Numbered from the stretch's first letter, positions 45,951 to 55,530 are shown. The stretch is DNA of 64,000 nt from Aeromonas rivipollensis (GCF_037811135.1 NZ_CP149130.1:1608501-1672500), one strand, 5' to 3'. A program made the numbers and translations. Notes: a model not told the origin generated them from the letters alone.

Positions 45951-47342
45951 TCACAGCTTGGCCGCAGCCTTGACCTTGCCGAAGACGGCGGTGTTATCGA
46001 GGGAGCCGTGGAAGCTGTCAGCCCCCTGGCCGATGGCGCCGAGGAAGACGTCGGTGCCGCCATGGGTCTCGCTGCCAATCTCGCCCACCTTGACCACCAC
46101 CTCCTGGTGATAGTCGTCGGCCGAGACGGTGGCATCGTCGAGCGGTGCCACGCCGCTGCGCGGGCCATCCACCCGGTTGTAGCCGTTGCCAAAGCCGATG
46201 ATGGTGTAGGGCATGCCGTCGCTGTCCTTGCTCGGCTCGCCTGTCTCGTAGTTCTTCACCAGCCCGAGCACGCCGGGGTTACCAGCCGTGGTCTTGCCGG
46301 TGCGCTTGGCGTAACCATTCAGGACTAGCGTATGGTCATGGTCGGCGGTGACCACTATCAGGGTGTTTTTCAGCTCGGGGTCGGTCTTCTTCACCTCGTC
46401 GATGGTGGCCTTGATGGCGTCGTCGAAGGCGAGGGTATCTTGCAGGGCGCGCTTGGCGTTGGTGTCGTGCAGGGCGTGGTCGATGCGGCCCCCTTCCACC
46501 ATCAGGAAGTAACCCTTCTCCTTGTCCTTGAGCTGTTTGATGGCGGCCAGGGTCATCTGGGCAAGGGAGGGCTCGCTGGCGGGCCTGTCCAGGTCATATT
46601 TCATGTGGCTGGCGCCAAACAGCCCCAGCAGCGGCTTGCCCGCCTCGGCCTGGTTAAGCTCGTCCAGGTTGCTGGCAAACTGGTAGCCCTTGGCCTGCAT
46701 CTCGCTGATGAGGTTGCGGCCATCCTCCCGCTTGCCCTTGTCGGCGGTGGGCAGGAAGAAGCTGCTGCCGCCACCGAGCACCACGTCCAGCCCCTCTTTC
46801 AGGGCGCCGTTGTAACCGGCGCCGCCCGGCACCAGCTGGGCGGCGATGTCGGCTTCCAGATCCCGGTTGCAGATGTGGGCATAGGTGGCGGCCGGAGTGG
46901 CGTGGGTCACCCGGGTGCTGGTGACCACGCCGGTGCCGCGGCCGTCGGCCTTGGCCAGCTCCAGCAAGGTGGTGACCGGCTTGCCGGCGCTCTGGCTGCA
47001 GTCGCTCTCATAGGTGGCGTCGCTGTCCATGCTGATGACGCCGTTGTTGCTCTTGACCCCTGTCATGTAGGCCGCCATGGAGGGGGCCGAGTCGGTGACC
47101 TGGGCGTCGTGGGAGAAGGTCTTGATGAAGGCCGTCTCCGGAAGTGTGTCTATGGTGAGGCTTCCCTCTTCCCCCACGCCGTAGATGCGGGCGGCGGTCA
47201 GGGTGTTGAGGCCCATGCCGTCGCCGAGGAAGAAGATGACGTTTTTGGCGCTGGGCTCCGGGGTGCTGCTGTCATTGTTGGAGTTGCAGCCGGCGACCAG
47301 GGTGGCGCCTATCATCACTGCAAGTCCTGCCATGTTTCTCAT
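45951..47342 (-). CDS. Alkaline phosphatase, lipoprotein form
   Basis: 463 residues. The leader MRNMAGLAVMIGATLVAGC ends in a lipobox (VAGC), so this paralogue is membrane-anchored rather than free. The phosphatase core has FFLGDGMG, VTDSAPSMAAY, THATPAATYAH, MVEGGRIDHALHDTN, TADHDHTLVL and ETHGGTDVFLGA. It precedes the soluble phoA on the same transcript. Anchored and free phosphatases from one operon may serve different envelope positions (inference). Three 11-base-phased Pho repeats lie 47-75 bases upstream. Confidence 0.93.
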   Translation of the reverse strand: MRNMAGLAVMIGATLVAGCNSNNDSSTPEPSAKNVIFFLGDGMGLNTLTAARIYGVGEEGSLTIDTLPETAFIKTFSHDAQVTDSAPSMAAYMTGVKSNNGVISMDSDATYESDCSQSAGKPVTTLLELAKADGRGTGVVTSTRVTHATPAATYAHICNRDLEADIAAQLVPGGAGYNGALKEGLDVVLGGGSSFFLPTADKGKREDGRNLISEMQAKGYQFASNLDELNQAEAGKPLLGLFGASHMKYDLDRPASEPSLAQMTLAAIKQLKDKEKGYFLMVEGGRIDHALHDTNAKRALQDTLAFDDAIKATIDEVKKTDPELKNTLIVVTADHDHTLVLNGYAKRTGKTTAGNPGVLGLVKNYETGEPSKDSDGMPYTIIGFGNGYNRVDGPRSGVAPLDDATVSADDYHQEVVVKVGEIGSETHGGTDVFLGAIGQGADSFHGSLDNTAVFGKVKAAAKL

Positions 47343-47388
47343 TGGGGTTCGCTCCTTGTAAAACCTGAGCGCAGCCTAGAGGGGGCAG

Positions 47389-47417
47389 ATGACACTTTTA
47401 GTGAGTCTGGATGACAA
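47389..47417 (-). promoter_or_regulatory. Pho-box-like repeats upstream of the phosphatase operon
   Basis: On the minus strand TTGTCAT (47411-47417), ACTCACT (47400-47406) and GTGTCAT (47389-47395) are spaced exactly 11 bases apart. The outer two match the PhoB half-site closely; the middle one is poor. TAGGCT beyond could be a -10. Confidence 0.72.
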
Positions 47418-47527
47418 TACGGTGAAGGCACCGTATAAATGTTATGTTGTATCAACTACTTATTGATAGCTGTCTGCCCTTCTGCCCCAGGCCGCCGTGG
47501 TGGCGCCGGCGCCGCTGCGGTGCATGT

Positions 47528-47573
47528 TTGTGGTCACAATGGCCTGTCAAATCGGGGCCGCAGCAGGTAAAAT
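47528..47573 (+). promoter_or_regulatory. Promoter region of the YlqF gene
   Basis: TGTCAA (47545-47550), 17 bases, TAAAAT (47568-47573). Just upstream TTGTGGTCACAA (47528-47539) is a 12-base palindrome of unknown meaning. The 326-base divergent region also holds the Pho repeats. Confidence 0.5.
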
Positions 47574-47668
47574 GCGCCCCCTTGCGATGAGTGCCAGCGG
47601 TTTGGCGCATCACCAGGCGCTCGCAGCCCCCAGCGGGAGCCCGCATCCCCAATGAGAGAGTAACGGAT

Positions 47669-48619
47669 ATGTCCATCAACTGGTTCCCCGGCCACATGCA
47701 CAAGGCCCGCAAAGAAATTGCCGAGGTCATGCCCCAGGTCGATGTCATCATCGAGATGCTCGATGCCCGCATCCCCTTCTCCAGCGAGAACCCCCTGGTG
47801 CCCGAGCTGCGTGGGGATACTCCTGTCATCAAGGTGCTGAACAAGGCGGATCTCGCCGATCCGGCGATCACCGAGCTGTGGGTGGCGCACATGGAACAAG
47901 AGAAGGGGATCAAGGCGTTGCCCCTGACCCAGCAGGAGCCGGAGAAGATCAAGGCGCTGCTGACCCTGTGCCACGAGATGCTGCCGGAGCGCAACTTCGA
48001 CCTGCGCGGGGTGCGGGCCATGATCATGGGCATCCCCAACGTGGGCAAGTCCACCCTGATCAACACACTGGCGGGGCGCATCATAGCCCGGACCGGCAAC
48101 GAGGCGGGGGTGACCAAGTCCCAGCAGCGGATCAAGCTGGACAACAACGTCATCCTGACCGATACCCCGGGCTTCCTCTGGCCCAAGCTGAACCCGCCCT
48201 CCTGCGGCTACCGGCTGGCCATCACCGCGGCCATCAAGGACACCGTTTTTGACTACGCCGACATCGCCATGTTCGCCGCCGATTACTTCATCAAGGCCTA
48301 CCCAGAGCGGATCAAGGCCCGCTACCAGATAACCGATCTGCCCGAGACCGAGATCGAGCTGCTGGAGATGATCGCCCGTCAGCGCGCCTTCGTGCGCAAG
48401 GGGGGCCTGGCCGACCTGCACAAGGCCTCCGAGATCCTGGTCAACGAGTTCCGCTCAGGCATGTTGGGGCGCATCTCCCTGGAGACCCCGGAAATGGTGA
48501 GTGCCGAGATCATACTGGCGGCAGAAGAGGCCGAACAGAAGGCCAAGGAGAAGGCGGAGCGGGAAGAGGAGCGCCAGGCGCGGGCCCGTCGCAAGTACGC
48601 CAAAAAGCGTCAGAAATAG
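47669..48619 (+). CDS. YlqF/RbgA-family ribosome-assembly GTPase
   Basis: 316 residues of a circularly permuted GTPase. G4 NKAD near residue 60 comes before G1 GIPNVGKST near 125 and G3 DTPGF near 166, the hallmark order. The N-terminal NWFPGHMHKARKEI is typical of YlqF. In Bacillus RbgA completes the large ribosomal subunit; gammaproteobacterial members are less studied. The C-terminus is a highly charged helix (about 285-316, rich in E, K, R). The start follows a GAGAG site. Confidence 0.9.
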   Translation: MSINWFPGHMHKARKEIAEVMPQVDVIIEMLDARIPFSSENPLVPELRGDTPVIKVLNKADLADPAITELWVAHMEQEKGIKALPLTQQEPEKIKALLTLCHEMLPERNFDLRGVRAMIMGIPNVGKSTLINTLAGRIIARTGNEAGVTKSQQRIKLDNNVILTDTPGFLWPKLNPPSCGYRLAITAAIKDTVFDYADIAMFAADYFIKAYPERIKARYQITDLPETEIELLEMIARQRAFVRKGGLADLHKASEILVNEFRSGMLGRISLETPEMVSAEIILAAEEAEQKAKEKAEREEERQARARRKYAKKRQK

Positions 48620-48627
48620 CCGGCATT

Positions 48628-48676
48628 GTGCCCGGTATAAAGAAGAGGCGGCCCAGGGCCGCCTCTTCTTGTTATG
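48628..48676 (+). terminator. Terminator after the YlqF gene, member of a repeat pair
   Basis: AAGAGGCGGCC (48643-48653) and GGCCGCCTCTT (48657-48667) with a T/C tail. The surrounding 48 bases closely match 50154-50200 on the far side of ycaD. Confidence 0.88.
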
Positions 48677-48856
48677 GCGTTCTGATCTGGGCGAGGCAAA
48701 GAGGCCGATATTCAACCGCTCATCTCTTCGCCATCACGGCCGACCATCCCCTCACTCAACGGAACAAGCCCGATGCAGGGCAGGGGTGGCAGGGGGTCTG
48801 ACAATGACGCAGCGGCTGCGCGCAGAAAAACCTTGGCGTCGCTTGTTCGGTGCCGA

Positions 48857-48884
48857 TTGACAATGGCATTGGCGGTGGCATGAT
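48857..48884 (+). promoter_or_regulatory. Candidate promoter of ycaD
   Basis: A perfect TTGACA (48857-48862), 16 bases, CATGAT (48879-48884); transcription would start about 30 bases before the ycaD ATG. Confidence 0.6.
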
Positions 48885-48919
48885 GCGCTCGCATTTTGCA
48901 TCTCCCCAGGGTTTTATCC

Positions 48920-50068
48920 ATGACCACATACTCCCGTCCGGTGCTGCTCCTGCTCTGTGGCCTGCTGCTGCTGACCCTGGCCATCGCAGTGTTGAATACC
49001 CTGGTGCCGCTCTGGCTCGCCCATGACAAGCTGCCGACCTGGCAGGTGGGCATGGTCGGCTCCGCCTATTTTTGCGGCAACCTGCTGGGGACCCTGCTGG
49101 CGGGAACCTTGATCAAGCGTTTCGGGTTCAACCGCAGCTACTACCTGGCCTCCGCGCTCTTTGCCGCAGCCTGTGTCGGGCTTGGGCTCACCCTGGGCTT
49201 CTGGAGCTGGCTAACCTGGCGATTCATCGCCGGCATCGGCTGCGCCATGATCTGGGTGGTGGTTGAGAGTGCGCTGATGTGCAGCGGCAACGCGGGCAAC
49301 CGGGGGCGCCTGCTCGCCGCCTACATGATGGTCTATTACCTGGGGACTGTGCTCGGGCAACTGCTGGTCAGCACGCTGCCGACCGCGCTGATGGATGTAC
49401 TGCCCTGGGTCACTGGCCTGGTACTGGCCGCCATCCTGCCGCTGCTGTTTACCCGCATTGTCAACGAGCAGGGCGAGCAGCAGGGGGCAACCCGGGTGTG
49501 GCCCATGCTGCGCCTGCGTCAGGCGCGCCTTGGGGTGAATGGCTGCATCATCTCCGGCATAGTGTTGGGGTCGCTCTATGGCCTGATGCCGCTTTACCTG
49601 AACCACCAGGGGGTGAGTGATGCCGGTATCGGTTACTGGATGGCGGTAATGGTGAGCGCCGGCATCCTGGGGCAGTGGCCTGCCGGCCGCCTGGCGGACA
49701 GGTTCGGTCGCTTGCCGGTACTGCGGATGCAGGTGCTGGTGGTCATCCTGGGCGCTCTGGCGATGCTCGGCAACCTGGCGATGGGCCCGGCGCTCTTCAT
49801 CCTGGGCGCCGCCGGTTTTACCCTCTATCCGGTGGCCATGGCCTGGGCCTGCGAGAAGGTCGAGCAGCATCAGCTGGTGGCGATGAATCAGGCGCTGCTG
49901 CTGAGCTACACCATCGGCAGCCTGCTCGGCCCGGCCTATACCTCGCTCTTGATGCAGCACTACTCGGACAAGCTGCTGTTTATCATGATCGCCAGCGTGT
50001 CCTTCATCTATCTGCTGATGTTGCTGCGCCCCGTGGGTGAGCATCCGACGCCGGTGGCACATGCCTGA
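48920..50068 (+). CDS. ycaD: MFS transporter YcaD
   Basis: 382 residues with 12 membrane helices. It is close to E. coli YcaD throughout the first half, for instance [37 protein letters not shown] and [24 protein letters not shown]. YcaD is a major facilitator of unknown substrate. The ATG at 48920 (MTTYSRPV) matches the family. A good promoter lies upstream, and near-identical terminators flank it. Confidence 0.92.
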   Translation: MTTYSRPVLLLLCGLLLLTLAIAVLNTLVPLWLAHDKLPTWQVGMVGSAYFCGNLLGTLLAGTLIKRFGFNRSYYLASALFAAACVGLGLTLGFWSWLTWRFIAGIGCAMIWVVVESALMCSGNAGNRGRLLAAYMMVYYLGTVLGQLLVSTLPTALMDVLPWVTGLVLAAILPLLFTRIVNEQGEQQGATRVWPMLRLRQARLGVNGCIISGIVLGSLYGLMPLYLNHQGVSDAGIGYWMAVMVSAGILGQWPAGRLADRFGRLPVLRMQVLVVILGALAMLGNLAMGPALFILGAAGFTLYPVAMAWACEKVEQHQLVAMNQALLLSYTIGSLLGPAYTSLLMQHYSDKLLFIMIASVSFIYLLMLLRPVGEHPTPVAHA

Positions 50069-50153
50069 TGGCGAGTGTCTGATGGAAAGAGCGCCGAGGG
50101 CCATGCATGACGCCATGCCCTGTCTCTGGTGACAGGCGCTGCAAAACGCAGCT

Positions 50154-50200
50154 GTGCCCTATATAAGAAGAGGCGGCCCCGGGGCCGCCTTGTTGTTATC
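50154..50200 (+). terminator. Terminator after ycaD, second copy of the repeat pair
   Basis: AGGCGGCCCC and GGGGCCGCCT form the stem (about 50170-50190), then TGTTGTTAT. It shares GTGCCC-N2-TATA-A-GAAGAGGCGGCC with the copy at 48628. Confidence 0.82.
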
Positions 50201-50226
50201 AGGGGTTGGCGAGGGGGGAAGGGGCG

Positions 50227-51123
50227 CTAGCCATAGCGCTTTTTCGCCTCTTCGAACAGGGAGAGGTGCAGCGGGATCAACTGCCGCCAGTCGCGCCGAT
50301 AACCGCCTCCCGGTACGGCGGCGATGGGCAGGCCATGGCTTATCGCACAGTCAAACACCATGGCGTCCCGCTGGCGCACCCCGGCGTCGCTCAGGGAGAG
50401 ATAACCGAGCTCATCGGCCTGGTGCACGTCGACCCCGGCCTGGTAGAGGATGAGGTCGGGGCGGTAGAGGCGCAGCGCCAGTGACAGCGCCTGGGTCAGA
50501 GTCTCGAGGTAGGCGTCGTCCTGCATGCCGGTGGGCAGCGGGAAGTCGAGGTGAGAGGCTGGCTTGTGGTGGGGGAAGTTGTGCTCCCCATGCAGGGAGA
50601 GGGTGATGATGTCCCGGCTCCCCGTGCACAGGGCGGCGCTGCCATCCCCTTGATGGACATCGAGATCCACGATGAGCACCTGTTCGCAGCGCCCCTCGTC
50701 GAGGCAGGCCCGGGCCGCTATCACCAGATCGTTGAACAGGCAGAAGCCGCTGCCAAAGTCCCGGTGGGCGTGATGATAGCCGCCGGAGACCTGCAGGCCG
50801 CAGCCCTGCTCGAGGGCATGGCGGCTGGCGGCTATGGTGGCACCGACCGAGCGCAGGGTGCGCTCAATCAGCATGGGCGACCAGGGAAAGCCGAGTCGGC
50901 GGATGGCGCCGTCATCCAGGGTGCCGGCAAGGGCCGCCGCCACATAGTCGGCGTCGTGGACCCGTGCTATCTGCTGGTGGCTCGCGGCGGGCGCCTCTGC
51001 CAGCGGATAGCCCAGTGCTGCCAGCATCTGGTAGATCGCCTGGTACTTGGCCAGGGGAAAGCGGTGACGCTCGGGCAGCGTCAGGGAGGAGTAGTGGGGG
51101 TGATAGAAGATGCGCAGGGACAT
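50227..51123 (-). CDS. Histone deacetylase/acetoin utilisation family hydrolase
   Basis: 298 residues of an arginase-fold deacetylase. Active-site motifs are GGYHHAHRD (His-His charge relay), DLDVHQGDG (zinc Asp and His), and LYQAGVDVHQADELG (second zinc Asp). A C-terminal PGGGYRRD supplies the catalytic tyrosine region. Bacterial members hydrolyse acetylpolyamines or other N-acyl compounds; the substrate here is unknown. The start at 51123 gives MSLRIFYHP, the usual first strand. No ribosome site stands out. Confidence 0.88.
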   Translation of the reverse strand: MSLRIFYHPHYSSLTLPERHRFPLAKYQAIYQMLAALGYPLAEAPAASHQQIARVHDADYVAAALAGTLDDGAIRRLGFPWSPMLIERTLRSVGATIAASRHALEQGCGLQVSGGYHHAHRDFGSGFCLFNDLVIAARACLDEGRCEQVLIVDLDVHQGDGSAALCTGSRDIITLSLHGEHNFPHHKPASHLDFPLPTGMQDDAYLETLTQALSLALRLYRPDLILYQAGVDVHQADELGYLSLSDAGVRQRDAMVFDCAISHGLPIAAVPGGGYRRDWRQLIPLHLSLFEEAKKRYG

Positions 51124-51197
51124 GGCAATCGGCCTGAACGGATATGAAAAAGGGGAGCCAGGCTCCCCTCTGTGCATAAAGCGACGCGGCTGCGCCC

Positions 51198-51857
51198 TTA
51201 TTGCTGCTGGATCACCCATATCTGGAAGGCTTTGCGGGTCTCCGCATCGGCCTTGTTGTACCAGTTTTGCAGCTGGGTCAGGGCTTCCGGATTGCTCTGG
51301 GCCTTGCTCGGCGCCACTTCCACCGGCGCGCTGGCGGCGGCCATCACGGCAGCGCTTGAGACGGCAACGGTCTTGGGCTGGTTGAAGGCCTTGCCCATCT
51401 TCAGCAGCTCCTGCTGGTAGTCGCGGGTCAGCTGGAAGCCACCCACTTTCGGCATGACGAACTGCTCGCTGGCCAGGGCCTGACCGCTGACCTTGTCCTT
51501 GAGGACGACCTTCTGCTCTTTCACGAACGCCTTGGCTTCGTCTTCGTTACGGGGCTTCTTGAAATCCAGCATCAGGGTCTGGTTGTCACCGGCGGTGAAG
51601 TTGATCACCAGGGGCTCGGCGGTCACCAGCTTGATGTCGTTGCGGTTGGAGTAGTTGCCTTCGAAGGCTACCACCACCTGGTGCTTGCCGGCACTGATGG
51701 GGAAGCTGCTGGTCTTCTCCAGCAGTTTGGGATTGATGGACTCGCCATCGATCAGCTGTACCACATAGGGATTGTGTATTTCCAGTTGGCTATCAGCCAG
51801 GGCGCTACCTGCCCACAACAGACCAGCCAGAGCCGGCACCAGAACAGTCAGTTTCAT
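51198..51857 (-). CDS. DUF2057 exported protein (YccT family)
   Basis: 219 residues. Signal peptide MKLTVLVPALAGLLWAGSALA, then a DUF2057 domain (about 25-160) with the family pattern LEIHNPYVVQLIDG and a distal GFQLTRDYQQELLKMGKAF. The last 50 residues are alanine- and serine-rich and end LQNWYNKADAETRKAFQIW. E. coli YccT (CsgI) is a periplasmic protein that affects curli assembly; whether that holds here is unknown. AAGGAG precedes the start. Confidence 0.87.
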   Translation of the reverse strand: MKLTVLVPALAGLLWAGSALADSQLEIHNPYVVQLIDGESINPKLLEKTSSFPISAGKHQVVVAFEGNYSNRNDIKLVTAEPLVINFTAGDNQTLMLDFKKPRNEDEAKAFVKEQKVVLKDKVSGQALASEQFVMPKVGGFQLTRDYQQELLKMGKAFNQPKTVAVSSAAVMAAASAPVEVAPSKAQSNPEALTQLQNWYNKADAETRKAFQIWVIQQQ

Positions 51858-52001
51858 TTCATCTCCTTGAACAGTCAGGCGATTGCCCACTGAAAAATAG
51901 GGGCTCATTTTTACAGGTTTGCCCCACAGCGGCAATAGCCGTTTGTGGCGCCGCCCGGCAGGCAGCTTGCTGACTTATCTGTCAAATAAACCCGGCATGG
52001 C

Positions 52002-54074
52002 TCACTCGATACGCCGGGTGAAGGGGGGCAGCGCGTCGAGCAAGCCCTTACCGTAGCGTTTGGTAAGAAGGCGCCGATCGAGAATGGTTACTCGGCCCCG
52101 ATCGGCTTCCTTGCGGATCAGACGACCACAGGCCTGAATGAGTTTGCGGGACGCTTCTGGCACAGTCAGCTGCAGGAAGGGGTTGCCACCTCGTTTCTCG
52201 ACCCACTCGGCGGTCGCCTCTTCCACCGGGGAGTTCGGCACCGCGAAGGGGAGCTTGGTGATCACCAGGTTGGTGAGGTAGTGGCCGGGCAGGTCCAGTC
52301 CCTCGGAGAAGCTGCCGGTGCCAAAGAGGATGCTGGCCTGGCCGCCATCGCACTTCTGTTTGTGCAAGGTCAGCAGGGCGTTGCGCGACGCCTCCCCCTG
52401 CACCAGCAGGGAGAGCCCCTTGGCCCGCAGCCCCACCGCCACCTCGTTCATCTGCCGATAGGAGGAGAAGAGCACCAGGCTCGCCTCCTTGCCTGCCAGC
52501 AGACGGGGCAGGGTATCGACCAGCTCCTGGGTAAAGCCGGGTGCGCTGGGTTCATGGGTCATTTTTGGCAGATAGAGCTCGGCCTTGTGGTACTCGAAAG
52601 GAGAGCGCAGCCGCAGATAACGGGTGCCGTCGTGCTCCTTGAGCCCCACCTGATGGCGGAAATAGCTGAAGGAGGAGAGGGCGGTGAGGGTGGCCGAGAC
52701 CAGCACTGCGCCCAGACAGCGGGACCAGAGCCACTCTTCCAGCAGATAACCCACCTCTATGGGGGAGGCGTGCAGCCAGATGTCCCCATCCTCGCTCCTG
52801 GCCATCCAGCGGGCCAGCGGTGTCTTGCCCGTGGGCACGTGACGACTCAGCATCTCCCACAGGGCGCAGAAACTCTCCAGCCGCTGCAGGTGAAAACCGC
52901 TCTCCGCCAGCAGGGGCTCGGCCTCCTTGCGACGGATCTCGCCATCCTTGAGCGCCTCGCCGATGGCGCCTTGCATCCTGTCCAGCGCACGCAGCGCTTT
53001 CTTGCTCGCCTCCTTCAGGTTCTCCGCCAGCATGGGCAGGGGATCGGGCAGCACCCCTTCGGCAAATCTGTGGTGCTGCTCGGTGCCAAACAGCTGATCG
53101 TTGCCGGCGAGCCACTGCTCCAGCGCCTTGAGATCCGGTTGCAGGGAGGCCAGGGCATCCTGCAGCTTGAGCTGGGGGTCGAGCAAGCTCTCCTTGTTCA
53201 GCGCCCTGGCCAGCTTGCCGGCGCTCTGCACCAGTTTTTCCAGCCAGCGGCGGGACCCCTTGATACTGGCGGAGGCGGCGCCGTGATCCCGGGCTATGGT
53301 CGGCAGGTGGTGAGCCTCATCCAGCACATAGATACACTCGTCCGGTGGCGGCAGTATGATGCCGCCGCCCATGGTGAGGTCGGAGAGCAGCAGGGCATGA
53401 TTGACTACCAGCACATCGGCGGCGTCCATGTCGTTCCTAGCACGGTGGAAGGGGCAGTGCTGATGGTGGCTCAGCGCCTTGTTGCAGCTGTGGCGATCGG
53501 CGGCGATGCGATCCCAGCACAGATCCGGAATGGGCTTGGGCCAATTGTCCCTGTCCCCGTCCCACTTCCCCTCGGTGTAGGCCTGCCACAGCGCCTGATA
53601 GCGCTCCTTGTCAGAATCTGACGGCTTGTGCTTGCTCAAGCTGCCGAAATCGAGTTCGAAATTGGCCATATCGGCGCCGCTTGCCGCTTGTTCAAGCAGA
53701 TGTTCGCAGCAGTAACGCTGGCGGCCCTTGACCAGCATGAAGCGAAACGGCAGCTCGCTGTGGCGATGGTAAAAGGGCAGGTCCTTGTGGATCAGCTGCT
53801 CCTGCAGGGCGACGGTGGCGGTGGAGATCACCAGCTTCTTCTGGGTGAGCCGCGCCACTGGTATGGCGCCCTGGGCATAGGAGAGGGATTTGCCGATGCC
53901 GGTGCCCGCTTCGGCCACCAGGATACGGCGACTCTTTTCATACTCTCCGGTGAGGGTCTTGGCGATTTCGGCCACCAGAAAATTCTGCTCCTTGCGCGGC
54001 ACAAAACCGGGTAAACCATCGGCAATCTGTCGATAGGTATTGCGAATGGTGGCTTTGAGGCGAGTCGATAGCAT
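52002..54074 (-). CDS. dinG: ATP-dependent DNA helicase DinG
   Basis: 690 residues of an XPD-like superfamily 2 helicase. Motif I AEAGTGIGKS, four iron-sulfur cysteines (RYCCEHLL, then LCWDRIAADRHSCNKALSHHQHCPFH), motif II VLDEAHHLP, and a C-terminal helicase half with GTGSFSEGLDLPG and QACGRLIRKEADRGRVTILDRR. It unwinds 5' to 3', including R-loops and D-loops. The start at 54074 matches E. coli DinG; the in-frame codon at 54110 is less likely. E. coli dinG is in the SOS regulon, but I find no CTGT-N8-ACAG box here. Confidence 0.93.
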   Translation of the reverse strand: MLSTRLKATIRNTYRQIADGLPGFVPRKEQNFLVAEIAKTLTGEYEKSRRILVAEAGTGIGKSLSYAQGAIPVARLTQKKLVISTATVALQEQLIHKDLPFYHRHSELPFRFMLVKGRQRYCCEHLLEQAASGADMANFELDFGSLSKHKPSDSDKERYQALWQAYTEGKWDGDRDNWPKPIPDLCWDRIAADRHSCNKALSHHQHCPFHRARNDMDAADVLVVNHALLLSDLTMGGGIILPPPDECIYVLDEAHHLPTIARDHGAASASIKGSRRWLEKLVQSAGKLARALNKESLLDPQLKLQDALASLQPDLKALEQWLAGNDQLFGTEQHHRFAEGVLPDPLPMLAENLKEASKKALRALDRMQGAIGEALKDGEIRRKEAEPLLAESGFHLQRLESFCALWEMLSRHVPTGKTPLARWMARSEDGDIWLHASPIEVGYLLEEWLWSRCLGAVLVSATLTALSSFSYFRHQVGLKEHDGTRYLRLRSPFEYHKAELYLPKMTHEPSAPGFTQELVDTLPRLLAGKEASLVLFSSYRQMNEVAVGLRAKGLSLLVQGEASRNALLTLHKQKCDGGQASILFGTGSFSEGLDLPGHYLTNLVITKLPFAVPNSPVEEATAEWVEKRGGNPFLQLTVPEASRKLIQACGRLIRKEADRGRVTILDRRLLTKRYGKGLLDALPPFTRRIE

Positions 54075-54459
54075 GAATGGGGCGTGACCGTGTCTGGGAT
54101 GAATGGTCACAGGATACCCGCAACAGGCGGCCTGGGTCGAGGCAAGGCGAGGCAGGGGTTATGGGCCGGGATCCGCACTTATGTCATGGGGTGGATGACA
54201 CGTGCAATAAACCACCAAAAAAGGGCGTTTCAGGCAGCGAGTATCGCTGTAAACGTTTTCCCTGGGAGGGCAAACAATATGGGATTCAGCTCACAATTTT
54301 TTCCCTATGACTATGGTTTTCTCAAAAAGTTCCAAGTTTTTTCGTTGCGGATCGTAAAACCCGGTGATAGTCTCGGCGGCATAGTGATGCAAAGAACATC
54401 GCTAACACAGGGAATAACAAGGACTTAGTGTTTAATTACAGTAGGCATTGGAAACAACT
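54075..54459 (+). promoter_or_regulatory. Porin control region with a CRP-like site
   Basis: A 385-base region, AT-rich in its second half. TGGGA-TTCAGC-TCACA (54280-54295) matches the CRP core TGTGA-N6-TCACA with one mismatch and has A/T flanks. TTGCGG followed by GATAGT near 54345-54370 could be the promoter, leaving a leader of about 90 bases. No gene is seen here. Confidence 0.5.
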
Positions 54460-55503
54460 ATGAAAAAGACAATTCTGGCTATCGCTATCCCGGCTCTGTT
54501 CGCATCTGCCGCTAACGCCGCAGTCGTTTATGACAAAGACGGTACCTCTTTTGATATCTACGGCCGTGTTCAGGCTAACTACTATGCAGACGCTGACGAC
54601 GCCAGCCCCATCACTGCCAGCAACGCTGGTGATGCCGAGCTGATCGGTTCCTCCCGTCTGGGCTGGTCCGGTAAAGTCGCGCTGAACAACACCTGGTCCG
54701 GTATTGCCAAGACCGAGTGGCAGGTTTCCGCCGAAAACTCCGACAACAAGTTCAACTCCCGTCACATCTGGGTTGGCTTCGACGGTACCCAGTACGGCAA
54801 GATCATCTTCGGCCAGACCGACACCGCGTTCTACGACGTGCTGGAGCCGACCGATATCTTCAACGAGTGGGGTGATTACGGTAACTTCTACGACGGTCGT
54901 CAAGAAGGCCAGATCATCTACTCCAACACCTTCGGTGGTTTCAAGGGCAAAGTGTCCTACCAGACCAACGACGACGAAGCCGTCAAGGTTTCTGACATGG
55001 GTGGCCAAACCGTCACTACCGTATTCCCGGACCTGAAGCGTAACTACGGCTACGCAGCTGCCATCGGTTATGACTTCGACTTCGGTCTGGGCCTGAACGG
55101 CGGTTACGCTTACTCCGACCTGGAAAGCACCACCAGCACCAACACTGGTGACAAGTCCGAGTGGGCGCTGGGCGCACACTACGCCATCAACGGCTTCTAC
55201 TTCGCCGGTGTCTACACCGAAGGCGACCTGAAGAACGACACCACCGGTTACAAGGGTGAAGGTCGTGGCTACGAACTGGCTGCTTCCTACAACGTTGATG
55301 CCTGGACCTTCCTGGCTGGCTACAACTTCAAGGAAGGCAAGGACAACTCTGCCGGTTCTTCCTACGAAGACATGGTTGACGAAACCCTGCTGGGCGTACA
55401 GTACAACTTCACTTCCAAGCTGAAGGCGTACACCGAGTACAAGATCCAGGGTATCGATGACATGGACGACGAGTTCACTGTTGCCCTGCAATACAACTTC
55501 TAA
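54460..55503 (+). CDS. General outer-membrane porin
   Basis: 347 residues of a trimeric beta-barrel porin. Signal peptide MKKTILAIAIPALFASAANA, then the gram-negative porin start AAVVYDKDGTSFDIYGRVQANYY, alternating amphipathic strands, and the terminal strand FTVALQYNF ending in the Phe that the BAM complex recognises. Codon choice is strongly biased (GAC, AAC, TTC, GGT, CTG), typical of very highly expressed genes and unlike its neighbours. It resembles Aeromonas major porins of about 38 kDa. A CRP-like site lies upstream and a strong terminator downstream. Confidence 0.93.
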   Translation: MKKTILAIAIPALFASAANAAVVYDKDGTSFDIYGRVQANYYADADDASPITASNAGDAELIGSSRLGWSGKVALNNTWSGIAKTEWQVSAENSDNKFNSRHIWVGFDGTQYGKIIFGQTDTAFYDVLEPTDIFNEWGDYGNFYDGRQEGQIIYSNTFGGFKGKVSYQTNDDEAVKVSDMGGQTVTTVFPDLKRNYGYAAAIGYDFDFGLGLNGGYAYSDLESTTSTNTGDKSEWALGAHYAINGFYFAGVYTEGDLKNDTTGYKGEGRGYELAASYNVDAWTFLAGYNFKEGKDNSAGSSYEDMVDETLLGVQYNFTSKLKAYTEYKIQGIDDMDDEFTVALQYNF

Positions 55504-55530
55504 TCCAGTCTTAGTACGGATTTAGTTGAT

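Noticed and set aside
44671..46110. Long plus-strand frame over the two phosphatase genes
   Set aside because: Antisense shadow of well-supported phosphatase sequences; Gly/Val/His-rich with no domains.
54075..54140. LexA box before dinG
   Set aside because: CTGT-like and ACAG-like words occur but not as CTGT-N8-ACAG.
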